Below, in pieces: positions 50,518 through 58,787 of a stretch of DNA of 64,000 bases (position 1 is its first letter; every line of letters begins with the position of its first letter). This DNA comes from Peribacillus simplex. Lineage in GTDB: Bacteria; Bacillota; Bacilli; Bacillales; DSM-1321. The DNA is taken from positions 5,649,001 through 5,713,000 of the forward strand of contig NZ_CP126106.1 in assembly GCF_030123325.1 (NCBI RefSeq), written 5' to 3'. Both the position numbers and the translations under genes were made by a program. The notes below the pieces were generated by a model that made no database searches, was not told where the DNA came from, and saw nothing but the letters and a program-made list of their open reading frames with translations.

Positions 50518-51297
50518 ATGAAATCATCAGTTACATTCATTGTATCCATTTTGGCTGTTCTCGGTCTTCTGTCCGGCTGTGCTGAAAAGGACCAGCTGGA
50601 GGATGGAAGTAAGCTGATCAATAAGGACCAGTTTGTTTTCGCTGCCTCAGGCGAATTCAAGCCATTCAGTTATGTCAATGATGACATGACCGTAACTGGA
50701 TTCGATATTGAGGTCGGCGATGCAATAGCAAAGGAACTGGACCTGGAGCCAGTACCTAAACGGATAAAATTCAAAGGCATCGTGGAAGGTGTCAAAACCG
50801 GTCGGGCAGATGCCGCGGTTGCCAGTCATACAATCAATGAACAACGAAGTAAACATGTTGCCTTCTCGACCCCTTATTACTACTCAGGTCCTCAAATTTT
50901 CGTCCGCTCAGACAGTGATATTAAAACGGTCGAAGATTTAAAGGGAAAGGAAGTTGCGGCTTCTAAAGGCTCCACGTACGCAACCACAGCAGAAAAATAT
51001 ACAACCAATGTAAAAACCTATGACAGTGATATCACCGCCCTGAAAGCATTGAGCGGAGGACGTCATGATGCCGTCATCACCGACTTCGTAACCGGCAAGG
51101 AAGCTACCAAGGAAGGTTTCGACATCGAAGGCAGGCAATTGATCGAACGAAGCGAGCAGGCCATCGTACTGCCTAACGACAACCCTCAGCTGCTTGCACG
51201 CATTAACGAAGCACTTGAAAACCTCCGGGAAGATGGAACGCTTGCGGAAATCAGCAAAAAGTACTTTGGTGAGGACATCACAACCAAGCCTGAATAA
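50518..51297 (+). CDS. Polar amino-acid ABC transporter, binding lipoprotein
   Basis: Class 3 solute-binding protein of 259 residues; the signal peptide ends in the lipobox LSGC (Cys21). Core segments are FVFAASGEFKPFSYVNDDMTVTGFDIEVGDAIAKELDLE, AAVASHTINEQRSKHVAFSTPYYYS, and the DAVITDFVTGKEA hinge. Similar in size and order to the B. subtilis ArtP-ArtQ-ArtR and Yxe systems. Ligand likely arginine, glutamine or another polar amino acid. AAAGGGGG is 12 bases before ATG 50518. Confidence 0.9.
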   Translation: MKSSVTFIVSILAVLGLLSGCAEKDQLEDGSKLINKDQFVFAASGEFKPFSYVNDDMTVTGFDIEVGDAIAKELDLEPVPKRIKFKGIVEGVKTGRADAAVASHTINEQRSKHVAFSTPYYYSGPQIFVRSDSDIKTVEDLKGKEVAASKGSTYATTAEKYTTNVKTYDSDITALKALSGGRHDAVITDFVTGKEATKEGFDIEGRQLIERSEQAIVLPNDNPQLLARINEALENLREDGTLAEISKKYFGEDITTKPE

Positions 51298-51323
51298 AGA
51301 TTGATAGAAAGGGAGTCATTACA

Positions 51324-51989
51324 TTGCCAAGTTTTTCACATTTTTTTGATACATTATTTAACTCCTCGGACGTATTCATCCGAGCCATGCTCCTCACATT
51401 GGAACTGACGGTAGTCTCCATATTGGTAGGAATCGTCATCGGATTGCTATTTGCACTTTTAAAAATTTCCAATATAAAAATTCTTGCCTGGATTTCAGAT
51501 ACATATGTATTCCTGGTACGGGGAACACCGCTAATCGTACAGATATTCATACTATATTTCGGTATCAGCAATCTCTTCTTACTGCCGGACTTCTGGGCGG
51601 CATCACTTGCCTTGGCCTTCCATAATGGAGCTTATATCTCTGAAATTTTACGTGGTACGATCCAATCCATCGATAAAGGCCAAATGGAAGCCGGACGCTC
51701 CCTTGGCATGAGCAAATCGCTCACATTAAGAAGGATCATCTTACCTCAAGCCTTCCGTCGCGCATTGCCGCCGCTAGGCAACCAATTCATCATCGGGCTG
51801 AAAGATTCATCACTGGCAGCCTTCATCTCGATGAATGAGCTGTTTAACGTGGCGACTACATTAGGTTCGAATAATTTCGATGAAATGACTTATTTACTGA
51901 TTGTAGCGGTCTACTACTTGATTCTAGTGGCATTACTGACCATCATCGTCAATTTATTCGAAAAGAAACTTTCCATTAGTGATCGATAG
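51324..51989 (+). CDS. Polar amino-acid ABC transporter, permease
   Basis: A 221-residue HisM/GlnP-type permease with five or six helices. The typical N-terminal AMLLTLELTVVSILVGIVIGLL, VFLVRGTPLIVQIFILYFG, and the EAA coupling loop EAGRSLGMSKSLTLRRIILPQAFRRALPPLGNQF are all present. Start TTG 51324 with AAAGGGAGT. It follows the binding protein by 26 bases and precedes the ATPase by 12, clearly one operon. Confidence 0.93.
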   Translation: MPSFSHFFDTLFNSSDVFIRAMLLTLELTVVSILVGIVIGLLFALLKISNIKILAWISDTYVFLVRGTPLIVQIFILYFGISNLFLLPDFWAASLALAFHNGAYISEILRGTIQSIDKGQMEAGRSLGMSKSLTLRRIILPQAFRRALPPLGNQFIIGLKDSSLAAFISMNELFNVATTLGSNNFDEMTYLLIVAVYYLILVALLTIIVNLFEKKLSISDR

Positions 51990-52001
51990 GGGGGAATTGA
52001 A

Positions 52002-52742
52002 ATGGAACAAAAAGAAATGATTCGCATTAGGAATTTAAATAAATCGTATGGAGACCTGCATGTACTCAAAGATATTGATATGAAGGTACTGGATAGCGAT
52101 GTTGTCTGTCTGATCGGGCCAAGCGGTTCCGGAAAAAGCACCCTGCTTCGCTGTTTGAATTATTTAGAGAAAAAAGACAGCGGGCAAATCCTCATTGAAG
52201 GAACGGAAGTCCAACCGGGTACCCATGATATTAATAAAATCCGCGAGAAAGTCGGAATGGTTTTTCAGCATTTCTACCTCTTCCCGCATATGACCGTGCT
52301 TGAAAATGTCATCGAAGCACCGACTCACGTCAAAAAAGTCCCTAAGGCCCAGGCAATCGAGGAAGCAAAAGCATTGCTTGCCAAAGTTGGCTTATCAGAT
52401 AAAGCGGATGTCTATCCAAGCAAGCTCTCAGGTGGGCAGAAACAGCGTGTCGCCATAGCCCGTGCCCTTGCAATGAAGCCTGATATCCTGCTCTTTGATG
52501 AGCCTACCTCGGCTCTGGATCCCGAACTTGTCGGGGAAGTTCTTGCCACGATGAAGGAACTTGCCTTGGAAGGGATGACAATGGTAGTCGTTACACATGA
52601 AATGAGTTTTGCACGTGAAGTCGGGGATTGGATTGTCTTCATGCATAATGGGAGGGTTGTCGAAAGCGGCCCGCCAAAAGAATTCTTCACCAATCCAAAA
52701 GAAGAACGGACAAAAGAATTTTTGCAAACGACAGTCTTTTGA
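52002..52742 (+). CDS. Polar amino-acid ABC transporter, ATPase
   Basis: A 246-residue GlnQ/ArtR-type ATPase. Walker A CLIGPSGSGKSTLLRC, Q-loop GMVFQHFYLFPHMTVLENV, signature KLSGGQKQRVAIARALAMKPDILLFDEPTSALDPELV including Walker B, and switch histidine VVTHEMSFAREV are intact. TAGGGGGGAA precedes ATG 52002. The operon ends at the hairpin at 52803. Confidence 0.95.
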   Translation: MEQKEMIRIRNLNKSYGDLHVLKDIDMKVLDSDVVCLIGPSGSGKSTLLRCLNYLEKKDSGQILIEGTEVQPGTHDINKIREKVGMVFQHFYLFPHMTVLENVIEAPTHVKKVPKAQAIEEAKALLAKVGLSDKADVYPSKLSGGQKQRVAIARALAMKPDILLFDEPTSALDPELVGEVLATMKELALEGMTMVVVTHEMSFAREVGDWIVFMHNGRVVESGPPKEFFTNPKEERTKEFLQTTVF

Positions 52743-52802
52743 TTTCCATCCTATAATCTGTCTAATAGCGAGAATAATTCGTCCTAGAGACCAACCATCA
52801 TT

Positions 52803-52842
52803 ATAAGCAATACAGACGTGACTTCCTGTATTGCTTATTTTG
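52803..52842 (+). terminator. Terminator of the amino-acid transporter operon
   Basis: ATAAGCAATACAG / CTGTATTGCTTAT, 13-bp perfect stem, 10-base loop, then TTTTG. The rest of the 307-base gap up to 53049 shows no T-box or gene. Confidence 0.8.
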
Positions 52843-53049
52843 CTTTCTATATTCGCGAGATGGATCGTTCCCTTAATTACATGATCAAATTTCCAGGGAT
52901 ATTTTCGCTCTGATTGTACAAACTAAATACTTGATGAAATTGTTTCAGATAACCCTGATTCCGGCTCGAACATGGAAAAATATCTGTATTTATGGTATAT
53001 ATACAGGTAAAATTAAAAGAAGTATATAAATGAAAGAGGTCGAATTCAG

Positions 53050-54702
53050 TTGGAAAATAACTCTTCGAATTTTATTAAAAATATTATAAAAGATGATCTA
53101 GAGTCCGGAAAACATGATCATGTCATCACCCGCTTCCCTCCTGAGCCGAACGGATATTTACATATCGGGCACGCCAAATCAATCATTTTGAATTTTGGGG
53201 TGGCTGATGATTTCAATGGGAAAACTAACCTTCGTTTCGATGATACGAATCCATTGAAAGAGGATATTGAGTTTGTCAATTCCATTAAGGAAGATGTAAA
53301 ATGGCTCGGTTACGACTGGGATAACCTTTTCTTCGCTTCCGACTATTTTGATGAAATGTATAAAAGAGCTGTGCTGCTCATCAATAAAGGACTTGCATAT
53401 GTGGACGACCTTAATGCCGACCAAATCCGTGAATATCGCGGAACGCTGACCGAGCCGGGAAAAGATAGCCCCTACCGCAATAGAACCGTCGAGGAAAATC
53501 TTGAACTATTTGAAAAGATGCGCAGCGGCGAATTCGAAAACGGTGCAAAAGTATTGCGTGCCAAAATCGATATGAGCTCGCCTAACATCAATTTGCGTGA
53601 TCCCGTCATATACCGTATCTCCCATACTGAACACCATAATACCGGCAACAAATGGTGCATCTACCCAATGTACGCCTTTGCTCACCCAATTGAAGATGCC
53701 ATCGAGGGAGTCACACACTCCATTTGTACGCTTGAGTTCGAAGATCAACGCCCTCTTTATGACTGGATCGTTGAATATTGTGAAATGGAAAGCAAGCCAA
53801 AACAATATGAATTTGGCCGTCTTAACCTGACCAATACAGTAATGAGCAAGCGAAAACTGAAGCAGCTTGTCGATGAGGGCTTCGTGGACGGCTGGGACGA
53901 CCCACGGATGCCTACCATTTCAGGCTTGCGGAGACGCGGGTATACACCCGAAGCGATTCGTGCATTCTGCCAAGAGATAGGTGTCGCAAAAACAAGCGGT
54001 GTCGTAGACTCTCAAATGCTTGATCATTTCGTGCGGGAAGACTTAAAGCTGAAGGCTCCACGGACTATGGGTATCCTAAACCCGCTTAAAGTGGTCATCA
54101 CCAACTATCCGGAAGGCGAGGTAGAATGGCTGGATGCTGAGGTCAATCCGGAAGTTCCGGAAATGGGCACACGCCAAATCCCGTTTTCACGTGAAATATA
54201 TATCGAACAGGACGATTTCATGGAAAATCCGCCGAAAAAGTATTTCCGACTTTTCCCGGGCAATGAAGTCCGTTTGAAACATGCTTATTTCATTAAATGT
54301 GAAGAAGTGATAAAAGACGAAGCCGGTAACGTCATTGAACTTCGCTGCACATACGACATTGAAACGAAAAGCGGTTCGGGCTTCACTGGCCGTAAAGTAA
54401 AAGGTACATTGCACTGGGTCGAAGCTTCACAAGCCGTTTCAGCAGAGTTCCGCAACTACCAGCCTTTAATCTTGGATAAAGAAAATGATGAAGAGGAAGA
54501 AAAATCATTCCTGGACCGGGTAAACCCTGATTCTGTAGAAATTTTACAAGGATTTGTCGAGCCTAACATGAAAGATGTTAAGCCTCAGGATAAATTCCAA
54601 TTCTTCAGGCATGGCTATTATAATGTTGATTCAAAACTCACTGCGGCCGATCACTTGGTCTTCAACCAAATCGTTGGGTTGAAGAGTTCATTCAAGTTAT
54701 AG
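53050..54702 (+). CDS. glnS: Glutaminyl-tRNA synthetase
   Basis: Class I synthetase of 550 residues that charges tRNA-Gln directly. The HIGH motif reads PPEPNGYLHIGHAKS (His38-His41) and the KMSKS loop VMSKRKLKQL at about 264. DDTNPLKE, NGYLHIGHAKSI and the C-terminal beta-barrels (IEQDDFMENPPKKYFRLFPGNEVRLK, GTLHWVEA) mark bacterial GlnRS rather than GluRS. Most Bacillaceae, including B. subtilis, lack it and use GatCAB. TTG 53050 follows AAAGAGGTC. It is monocistronic; codon use resembles the neighbours, so any transfer is not recent. Confidence 0.95.
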   Translation: MENNSSNFIKNIIKDDLESGKHDHVITRFPPEPNGYLHIGHAKSIILNFGVADDFNGKTNLRFDDTNPLKEDIEFVNSIKEDVKWLGYDWDNLFFASDYFDEMYKRAVLLINKGLAYVDDLNADQIREYRGTLTEPGKDSPYRNRTVEENLELFEKMRSGEFENGAKVLRAKIDMSSPNINLRDPVIYRISHTEHHNTGNKWCIYPMYAFAHPIEDAIEGVTHSICTLEFEDQRPLYDWIVEYCEMESKPKQYEFGRLNLTNTVMSKRKLKQLVDEGFVDGWDDPRMPTISGLRRRGYTPEAIRAFCQEIGVAKTSGVVDSQMLDHFVREDLKLKAPRTMGILNPLKVVITNYPEGEVEWLDAEVNPEVPEMGTRQIPFSREIYIEQDDFMENPPKKYFRLFPGNEVRLKHAYFIKCEEVIKDEAGNVIELRCTYDIETKSGSGFTGRKVKGTLHWVEASQAVSAEFRNYQPLILDKENDEEEEKSFLDRVNPDSVEILQGFVEPNMKDVKPQDKFQFFRHGYYNVDSKLTAADHLVFNQIVGLKSSFKL

Positions 54703-54710
54703 AATCACGG

Positions 54711-54748
54711 AAAAGAACCAGATTCCTAGACGAATCTGGTTCTTTTTC
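54711..54748. terminator. Bidirectional terminator, glnS / RsbR-like gene
   Basis: AAAAGAACCAGATTC / GAATCTGGTTCTTTT, 15-bp perfect stem with a 6-base loop, between converging genes. Confidence 0.92.
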
Positions 54749-54765
54749 ATTCTCTGTACCTTCTG

Positions 54766-55620
54766 TCATTTTTTCTCGTAAAGTTTAATCCCTTGCTTGG
54801 AAAGGGCCTGTTTAAGAGTACTATGTGTCGAAACCTGACTAAAATCAAGACCTAACTGAATCGATGTCTGGGCCACTTCAGGACGAATCCCGGAAATGGT
54901 CGATTGAATGCCTAACAGGTTCAGGGTACTTATCAATTGATAGATCTGTTGGGCAACCATCGTATCTAAAAGGGAGACTCCAGATAAATCGATGAATAAG
55001 TGAGTGACATTTTTGCTAATGCATTTGCTTGGAGTCGCATTCAAAATTTCCTTTGCCCGAAAGGTATCGATTTCACCGATTAACGGCAATACCGCAATGG
55101 CATCAACAATGGGAATGACGGGTGCACCCAGTTCATTAATCAGCTCCTGTTGAGCAAGTAAACGTACTTTTGTCAAAAGGTAATACTGCTCAGTGAACTC
55201 ACGGTTCAATTGATCGAAGGCACCATTAATAAGCCGGCTCCATCGGATGATTATATCCTTCGTTATCTTCGTATCCATGAGCATATAATCAGTGATGAAT
55301 GCCCAATATGTTTCACGAACCTTATTAAGTGCTTCCAACACTTCGTAAATGGGGGTGTCCGATTCAACCCTGCTCTTCGCAACAAGTGTGGCCCACTGCT
55401 CCATCGTATCAATAAAAGCAGTTTTATCTTCAAGTAAAGCACTTGTCACTGTCTTGATGGTCAATGTATTCTGTTCTCTAAGAAGCTTTTCGATTTCCGC
55501 ATCAGAATCCATTGAATAGATGGATCCAGACTGCTTTTCCCTTAAAGCCAGCCAGTTTTCCGTAATCTTGGATGAGTTATCAAGGATATATCGATATAAA
55601 TTTTCATCTATTTTATCCAT
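54766..55620 (-). CDS. RsbR-type stressosome protein with STAS domain
   Basis: A 284-residue RsbR paralogue. Residues about 1-155 form a helical non-heme-globin-like sensor domain; residues about 165-280 are a STAS domain: VIPIVDAIAVLPLIGEIDTFRAKEIL, THLFIDLSGVSLLDTMVAQQIYQLI, and LLGIQSTISGIRPEVAQTSIQLGLD. The two threonines phosphorylated by RsbT in RsbR (in GEIDT and LLDT) are both kept. It would be a stressosome shell protein upstream of sigma-B. It lies 22 bases after msrAB, so oxidative-stress cotranscription is possible. Confidence 0.88.
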   Translation of the reverse strand: MDKIDENLYRYILDNSSKITENWLALREKQSGSIYSMDSDAEIEKLLREQNTLTIKTVTSALLEDKTAFIDTMEQWATLVAKSRVESDTPIYEVLEALNKVRETYWAFITDYMLMDTKITKDIIIRWSRLINGAFDQLNREFTEQYYLLTKVRLLAQQELINELGAPVIPIVDAIAVLPLIGEIDTFRAKEILNATPSKCISKNVTHLFIDLSGVSLLDTMVAQQIYQLISTLNLLGIQSTISGIRPEVAQTSIQLGLDFSQVSTHSTLKQALSKQGIKLYEKK

Positions 55621-55642
55621 TTGTGCTCCCCTATCTCACTAG

Positions 55643-56602
55643 TTATTTCATTTTAAAAAGTATTAATAAATCTCCATATCCCTCTCTCTCCATTTCATTT
55701 CTAGGAATGAATCGAAGGGACGCAGAGTTTATGCAATATCTCGTGCCTTTAGGACTTGGGCCATCAGGGAAAACATGTCCAAGGTGTGAATCGGCGTCCC
55801 TGCTGCGCACCTCGGTCCGGGTCATTCGGTGGCTGAGATCCATTTTCTCATTGACACTTGCCGACATGATGGGCTTGGTGAAGCTTGGCCACCCACAACC
55901 GCTATCATACTTATCCCGCGAACTGAATAGAGGCTCCCCAGAAACGACATCCACATAGATGCCTTCTTCAAAGTGATCCCAATAGGCATTATCGAAAGGC
56001 GGCTCCGTGCCATTTTCCTGGGTGACATGGAACTGGCTCTCCGTTAAGGTCTTTCTTAGGTGTGCATTATCCTTTGGCCAATTTTCTTTAATGAAAGCAT
56101 CCCGTCCTGAGCCTTTACGATACAATGCATAGCGAAACTGATTTTTTCGATAGAATTCTTGATGATATTCCTCAGCCTCGTAAAATTTCCCCGTGGGTAG
56201 AATACCCGTAACTATAGGTTTCTTAAACCGACCGCTCATCATTAATTCTTCCTTCGATTGTTCTGCCTCCTGTTTCTGACGTTCATTAAGATAGAAAATG
56301 GCTGCCTTGTATTGCTTTCCCCTATCCGAGAACTGTCCATCGTCATCCGTAGGATCGATTTGGCGCCAAAATATCTCTAATAACGTTTTATAGGAAATGA
56401 TTGATGGATCGAATACCACTTTCACCGCTTCAACATGATCAGTCGAACCGGTAATCACTTGTTTATAACTGGGCGCGGCAAATTTGCCGCCTGTATAACC
56501 TGATGTCACTGAAATAATACCATCCATTTCATCAAAGGGAGCAACCATGCACCAAAAACAGCCTCCTGCAAAGATTGCCGTTTCTTTTCCAGCCGTCGTC
56601 AT
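55643..56602 (-). CDS. msrAB: Fused methionine sulfoxide reductase MsrAB
   Basis: A 319-residue fusion repairing both sulfoxide stereoisomers. MsrA (about 5-160): ATIFAGGC-type motif GGCFWCM with catalytic Cys15, GYTGG, and EEYHQEFYRKN. MsrB (about 175-315): YVDVVSGEPLFSSRDKYDSGCGWPSF, SHLGHVFPDGPSPKGTRYCINSASLRF with catalytic Cys290. The zinc CxxC pairs of many MsrB are absent. B. subtilis has separate genes. GGGGAG lies nine bases before ATG 56602. Confidence 0.95.
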   Translation of the reverse strand: MTTAGKETAIFAGGCFWCMVAPFDEMDGIISVTSGYTGGKFAAPSYKQVITGSTDHVEAVKVVFDPSIISYKTLLEIFWRQIDPTDDDGQFSDRGKQYKAAIFYLNERQKQEAEQSKEELMMSGRFKKPIVTGILPTGKFYEAEEYHQEFYRKNQFRYALYRKGSGRDAFIKENWPKDNAHLRKTLTESQFHVTQENGTEPPFDNAYWDHFEEGIYVDVVSGEPLFSSRDKYDSGCGWPSFTKPIMSASVNEKMDLSHRMTRTEVRSRDADSHLGHVFPDGPSPKGTRYCINSASLRFIPRNEMEREGYGDLLILFKMK

Positions 56603-56702
56603 CCTAAAACTCCCCTTTCACGCCTGTCATTTTATGTATTATATACCAGCAAGCCAAACACCTTCAAATTCAAAAATCACTTTCTATCTTTGCTGTACAA
56701 AT

Positions 56703-56737
56703 ATAAAAGAGGCACTTAGGAGTAAACCCTAAGTGCC
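56703..56737 (-). terminator. Terminator of the nucleoside transporter
   Basis: Minus-strand GGCACTTAGG / CCTAAGTGCC stem, 7-base loop, then TCTTTTAT, 20 bases past the stop. Confidence 0.85.
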
Positions 56738-56756
56738 CTTTGTGTTAGATCCCTTA

Positions 56757-57941
56757 TTAAAGTATCACACTTACAATGATCGCTGATAAGATGCTGACAA
56801 GAGTCGCACCGTATAACAGCTTCAAGCCGAAACGGGCTACAACATTCCCCTGTTTTTCATGAAGTCCTTTGACTGCACCGGCAATGATTCCAATAGATGA
56901 GAAATTAGCGAATGAAACCAAGAAAACCGAAACGATCCCTATCGTCCTTTCGCTCAAGGCTGATGATGCTTCCCCTAGGCTCAGCATGGCAACGAATTCA
57001 TTGGTTACCAGTTTCGTCGCCATGATTCCGCCAGCAGTCACGGTTTCTGAAATCGGTATACCCATGATAAAGGCAAAAGGTGCAAAGATATACCCCATGA
57101 TGTCTTGGAAACTGATTCCGAAGATCATGTCGAATACGCTGTTGATCCCTGCGATTAACGCAACGAAACCAATTAACATCGCTGCTACAGTGATAGCAAC
57201 CTTAAACCCATCCATGATATATTCCCCAAGCATTTCGAAGAAAGACTGCTTCTCTGCCCCTTCTTCAACAGGGAGAATATCCTCTTCATCCGTTACGGTA
57301 TAAGGATTGATAATGGATGCGATGATAAATCCACCAAACATGTTAATAACAATTGCCGTCACAACGTACTTTGGTTCAATCATCGTCATATATGCACCGA
57401 CGATCGACATCGATACAGTTGACATGGCTGATGCACAAAGCGTATACATGCGAGATGGCGGAATGGCGCCGAGTTGTTTTTTCAAAGTTATGAAAACCTC
57501 GGATTGGCCCACTATTGCTGATGCAACCGCATTGTAAGATTCCAATTTACCCATCCCATTCACTTTACTTAGAAGGAATCCAATCCACTTCATGATGAAC
57601 GGAAGGATCTTGAAGTGTTGTAAAATCCCGATTAATGCTGAGATGAATACGATAGGAAGAAGGACATTTAAAAAGAATGGTGAAGCTCCTTCGTTTACAA
57701 TCCCGCCAAATACAAAGGTGATTCCTTCATTTGCCCATTCTAAAAGTTTTCCGAAACCATCGGCAATCGAATTGATGATCACTAAACCAAACTTCGTGTT
57801 CAATAATAAATAAGTTAAAATAAGCTGAATGACCACCATGAGGATGATCGGTTTAATTTTAACTTTCTTCCGGTCACTGCTGACTAAGATAGCTAGTCCA
57901 AAAACAATAAGCAGGCCTAAAATTGCAATCAGGAATTTCAT
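56757..57941 (-). CDS. nupC: Concentrative nucleoside transporter, NupC family
   Basis: CNT-family proton or sodium symporter of 394 residues with about ten helices. Signature blocks: ASPFFLNVLLPIVFISALIGILQHF, ESYNAVASAIVGQSEVFITLKKQL, and FVSFANFSSIGIIAGAVKGL. I start at ATG 57941 (MKFLIAILGL) behind GGAGGCAGA; the frame extends five more codons. B. subtilis has several paralogues (NupC, NupG, YutK), and I cannot tell pyrimidine from purine preference. Monocistronic. Confidence 0.88.
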   Translation of the reverse strand: MKFLIAILGLLIVFGLAILVSSDRKKVKIKPIILMVVIQLILTYLLLNTKFGLVIINSIADGFGKLLEWANEGITFVFGGIVNEGASPFFLNVLLPIVFISALIGILQHFKILPFIMKWIGFLLSKVNGMGKLESYNAVASAIVGQSEVFITLKKQLGAIPPSRMYTLCASAMSTVSMSIVGAYMTMIEPKYVVTAIVINMFGGFIIASIINPYTVTDEEDILPVEEGAEKQSFFEMLGEYIMDGFKVAITVAAMLIGFVALIAGINSVFDMIFGISFQDIMGYIFAPFAFIMGIPISETVTAGGIMATKLVTNEFVAMLSLGEASSALSERTIGIVSVFLVSFANFSSIGIIAGAVKGLHEKQGNVVARFGLKLLYGATLVSILSAIIVSVIL

Positions 57942-58147
57942 ATATTCTGCCTCCACTAAGGGTGAATTTAATGTTCGTGCATTACTAGTAGGATACCCTC
58001 AAAAAATTTATGCAAACGTTTTCTCTTTCATCCAAAATACATGTACGTACCTCTCCAGAAGTCTATATTAAACTAATATTTTTTTAAGTGCAATTATTAT
58101 TTCCCTTTTTAAAATAACAATTAGTGACAATGAAGGGTTTCGTGAAT

Positions 58148-58180
58148 TAAAAAAGAAGGCTCCCCTCGAAGGGAACCTTC
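58148..58180 (-). terminator. Terminator of the small membrane protein gene
   Basis: Minus-strand GAAGGTTCCC / GGGAGCCTTC (one mismatch) with a 6-base loop, then TTTTTTAATTC. Confidence 0.8.
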
Positions 58181-58205
58181 TCTTTCCTTAAATCGTATCC
58201 ACTAT

Positions 58206-58661
58206 TTAGGCAGCTGTTTTTCTGGATATCACCGACGTCGCTAATCCAGCGCCTCCAACGATAAAGATGATGATGGAGGTGGCCAAGCCACCTGCCCCTT
58301 GATAAAAGTTGATAAAATTCCCTGCAAAAGAGCCTCTGCCTTGGAAACCGCCACCGCTTGGCATCTCTCCTGGAGTCCCGGAACCATTAGGCCCGCCTTG
58401 TGGAGTGCCCTGCATATCATTTGATGCCGTTCCCGCAGTTGAAGTTGAATCGCCAGTCGCCGTACTGCTATTAGCCGATTCTTCCGTATCATCCGCTTCT
58501 GTTGTGCTGCGATCGGCAGGCTGACCCATCATCGCCTGTCGATTCACGGGTTCATTGCCGCTGCCATCCACATACATCATGATCCCGAGGACTGCTTGGG
58601 CCATTAAAAGGACCGAAGCCAATATTCCAACCAAAAAGTGGATCTTACCAAGTCTTTTCAT
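58206..58661 (-). CDS. Small membrane protein with Ser/Thr/Gly/Pro-rich loop
   Basis: A 151-residue protein of unknown function from ATG 58661, behind GGAGGAGAA. Two membrane helices (about 9-29 and 124-144) flank an external low-complexity loop rich in Ser, Thr, Asp, Gly and Pro (EADDTEESANSS, then a GGPNGSGTPGEMPSGGG run). The adaptor protein of the nearby export system ends in a similar Gly/Met/Pro-rich tail (GGSGMPSGGMPNGKGG). Its promoter shares an operator with that system, so it is probably an accessory or a substrate of it. Confidence 0.7.
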   Translation of the reverse strand: MKRLGKIHFLVGILASVLLMAQAVLGIMMYVDGSGNEPVNRQAMMGQPADRSTTEADDTEESANSSTATGDSTSTAGTASNDMQGTPQGGPNGSGTPGEMPSGGGFQGRGSFAGNFINFYQGAGGLATSIIIFIVGGAGLATSVISRKTAA

Positions 58662-58700
58662 CAATGATTCTCCTCCGAAAATAAATGTATTTATAAGATG

Positions 58701-58733
58701 ATTATCTAAAAAGACCCTTAATTTTTCCTTAAG
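58701..58733 (-). promoter_or_regulatory. Shared response-regulator promoter, copy A
   Basis: Minus strand: TTAAGGAAAAATTAAG (58732-58717), 10 bases, GATAAT (58706-58701). The two TTAAG half-sites are 11 bases apart, one helical turn, as for OmpR-family regulators. Compare copy B at 63662. Confidence 0.75.
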
Positions 58734-58787
58734 CAACAAGGAGAAAAGTAAGGGCCTTTTTCGTATTGGATGGCATCTATTGGTGGA

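Noticed and set aside
52743..53049. Possible T-box leader before glnS
   Set aside because: No T-box sequence or specifier-loop structure is visible; the only clear hairpin is the terminator of the upstream operon.
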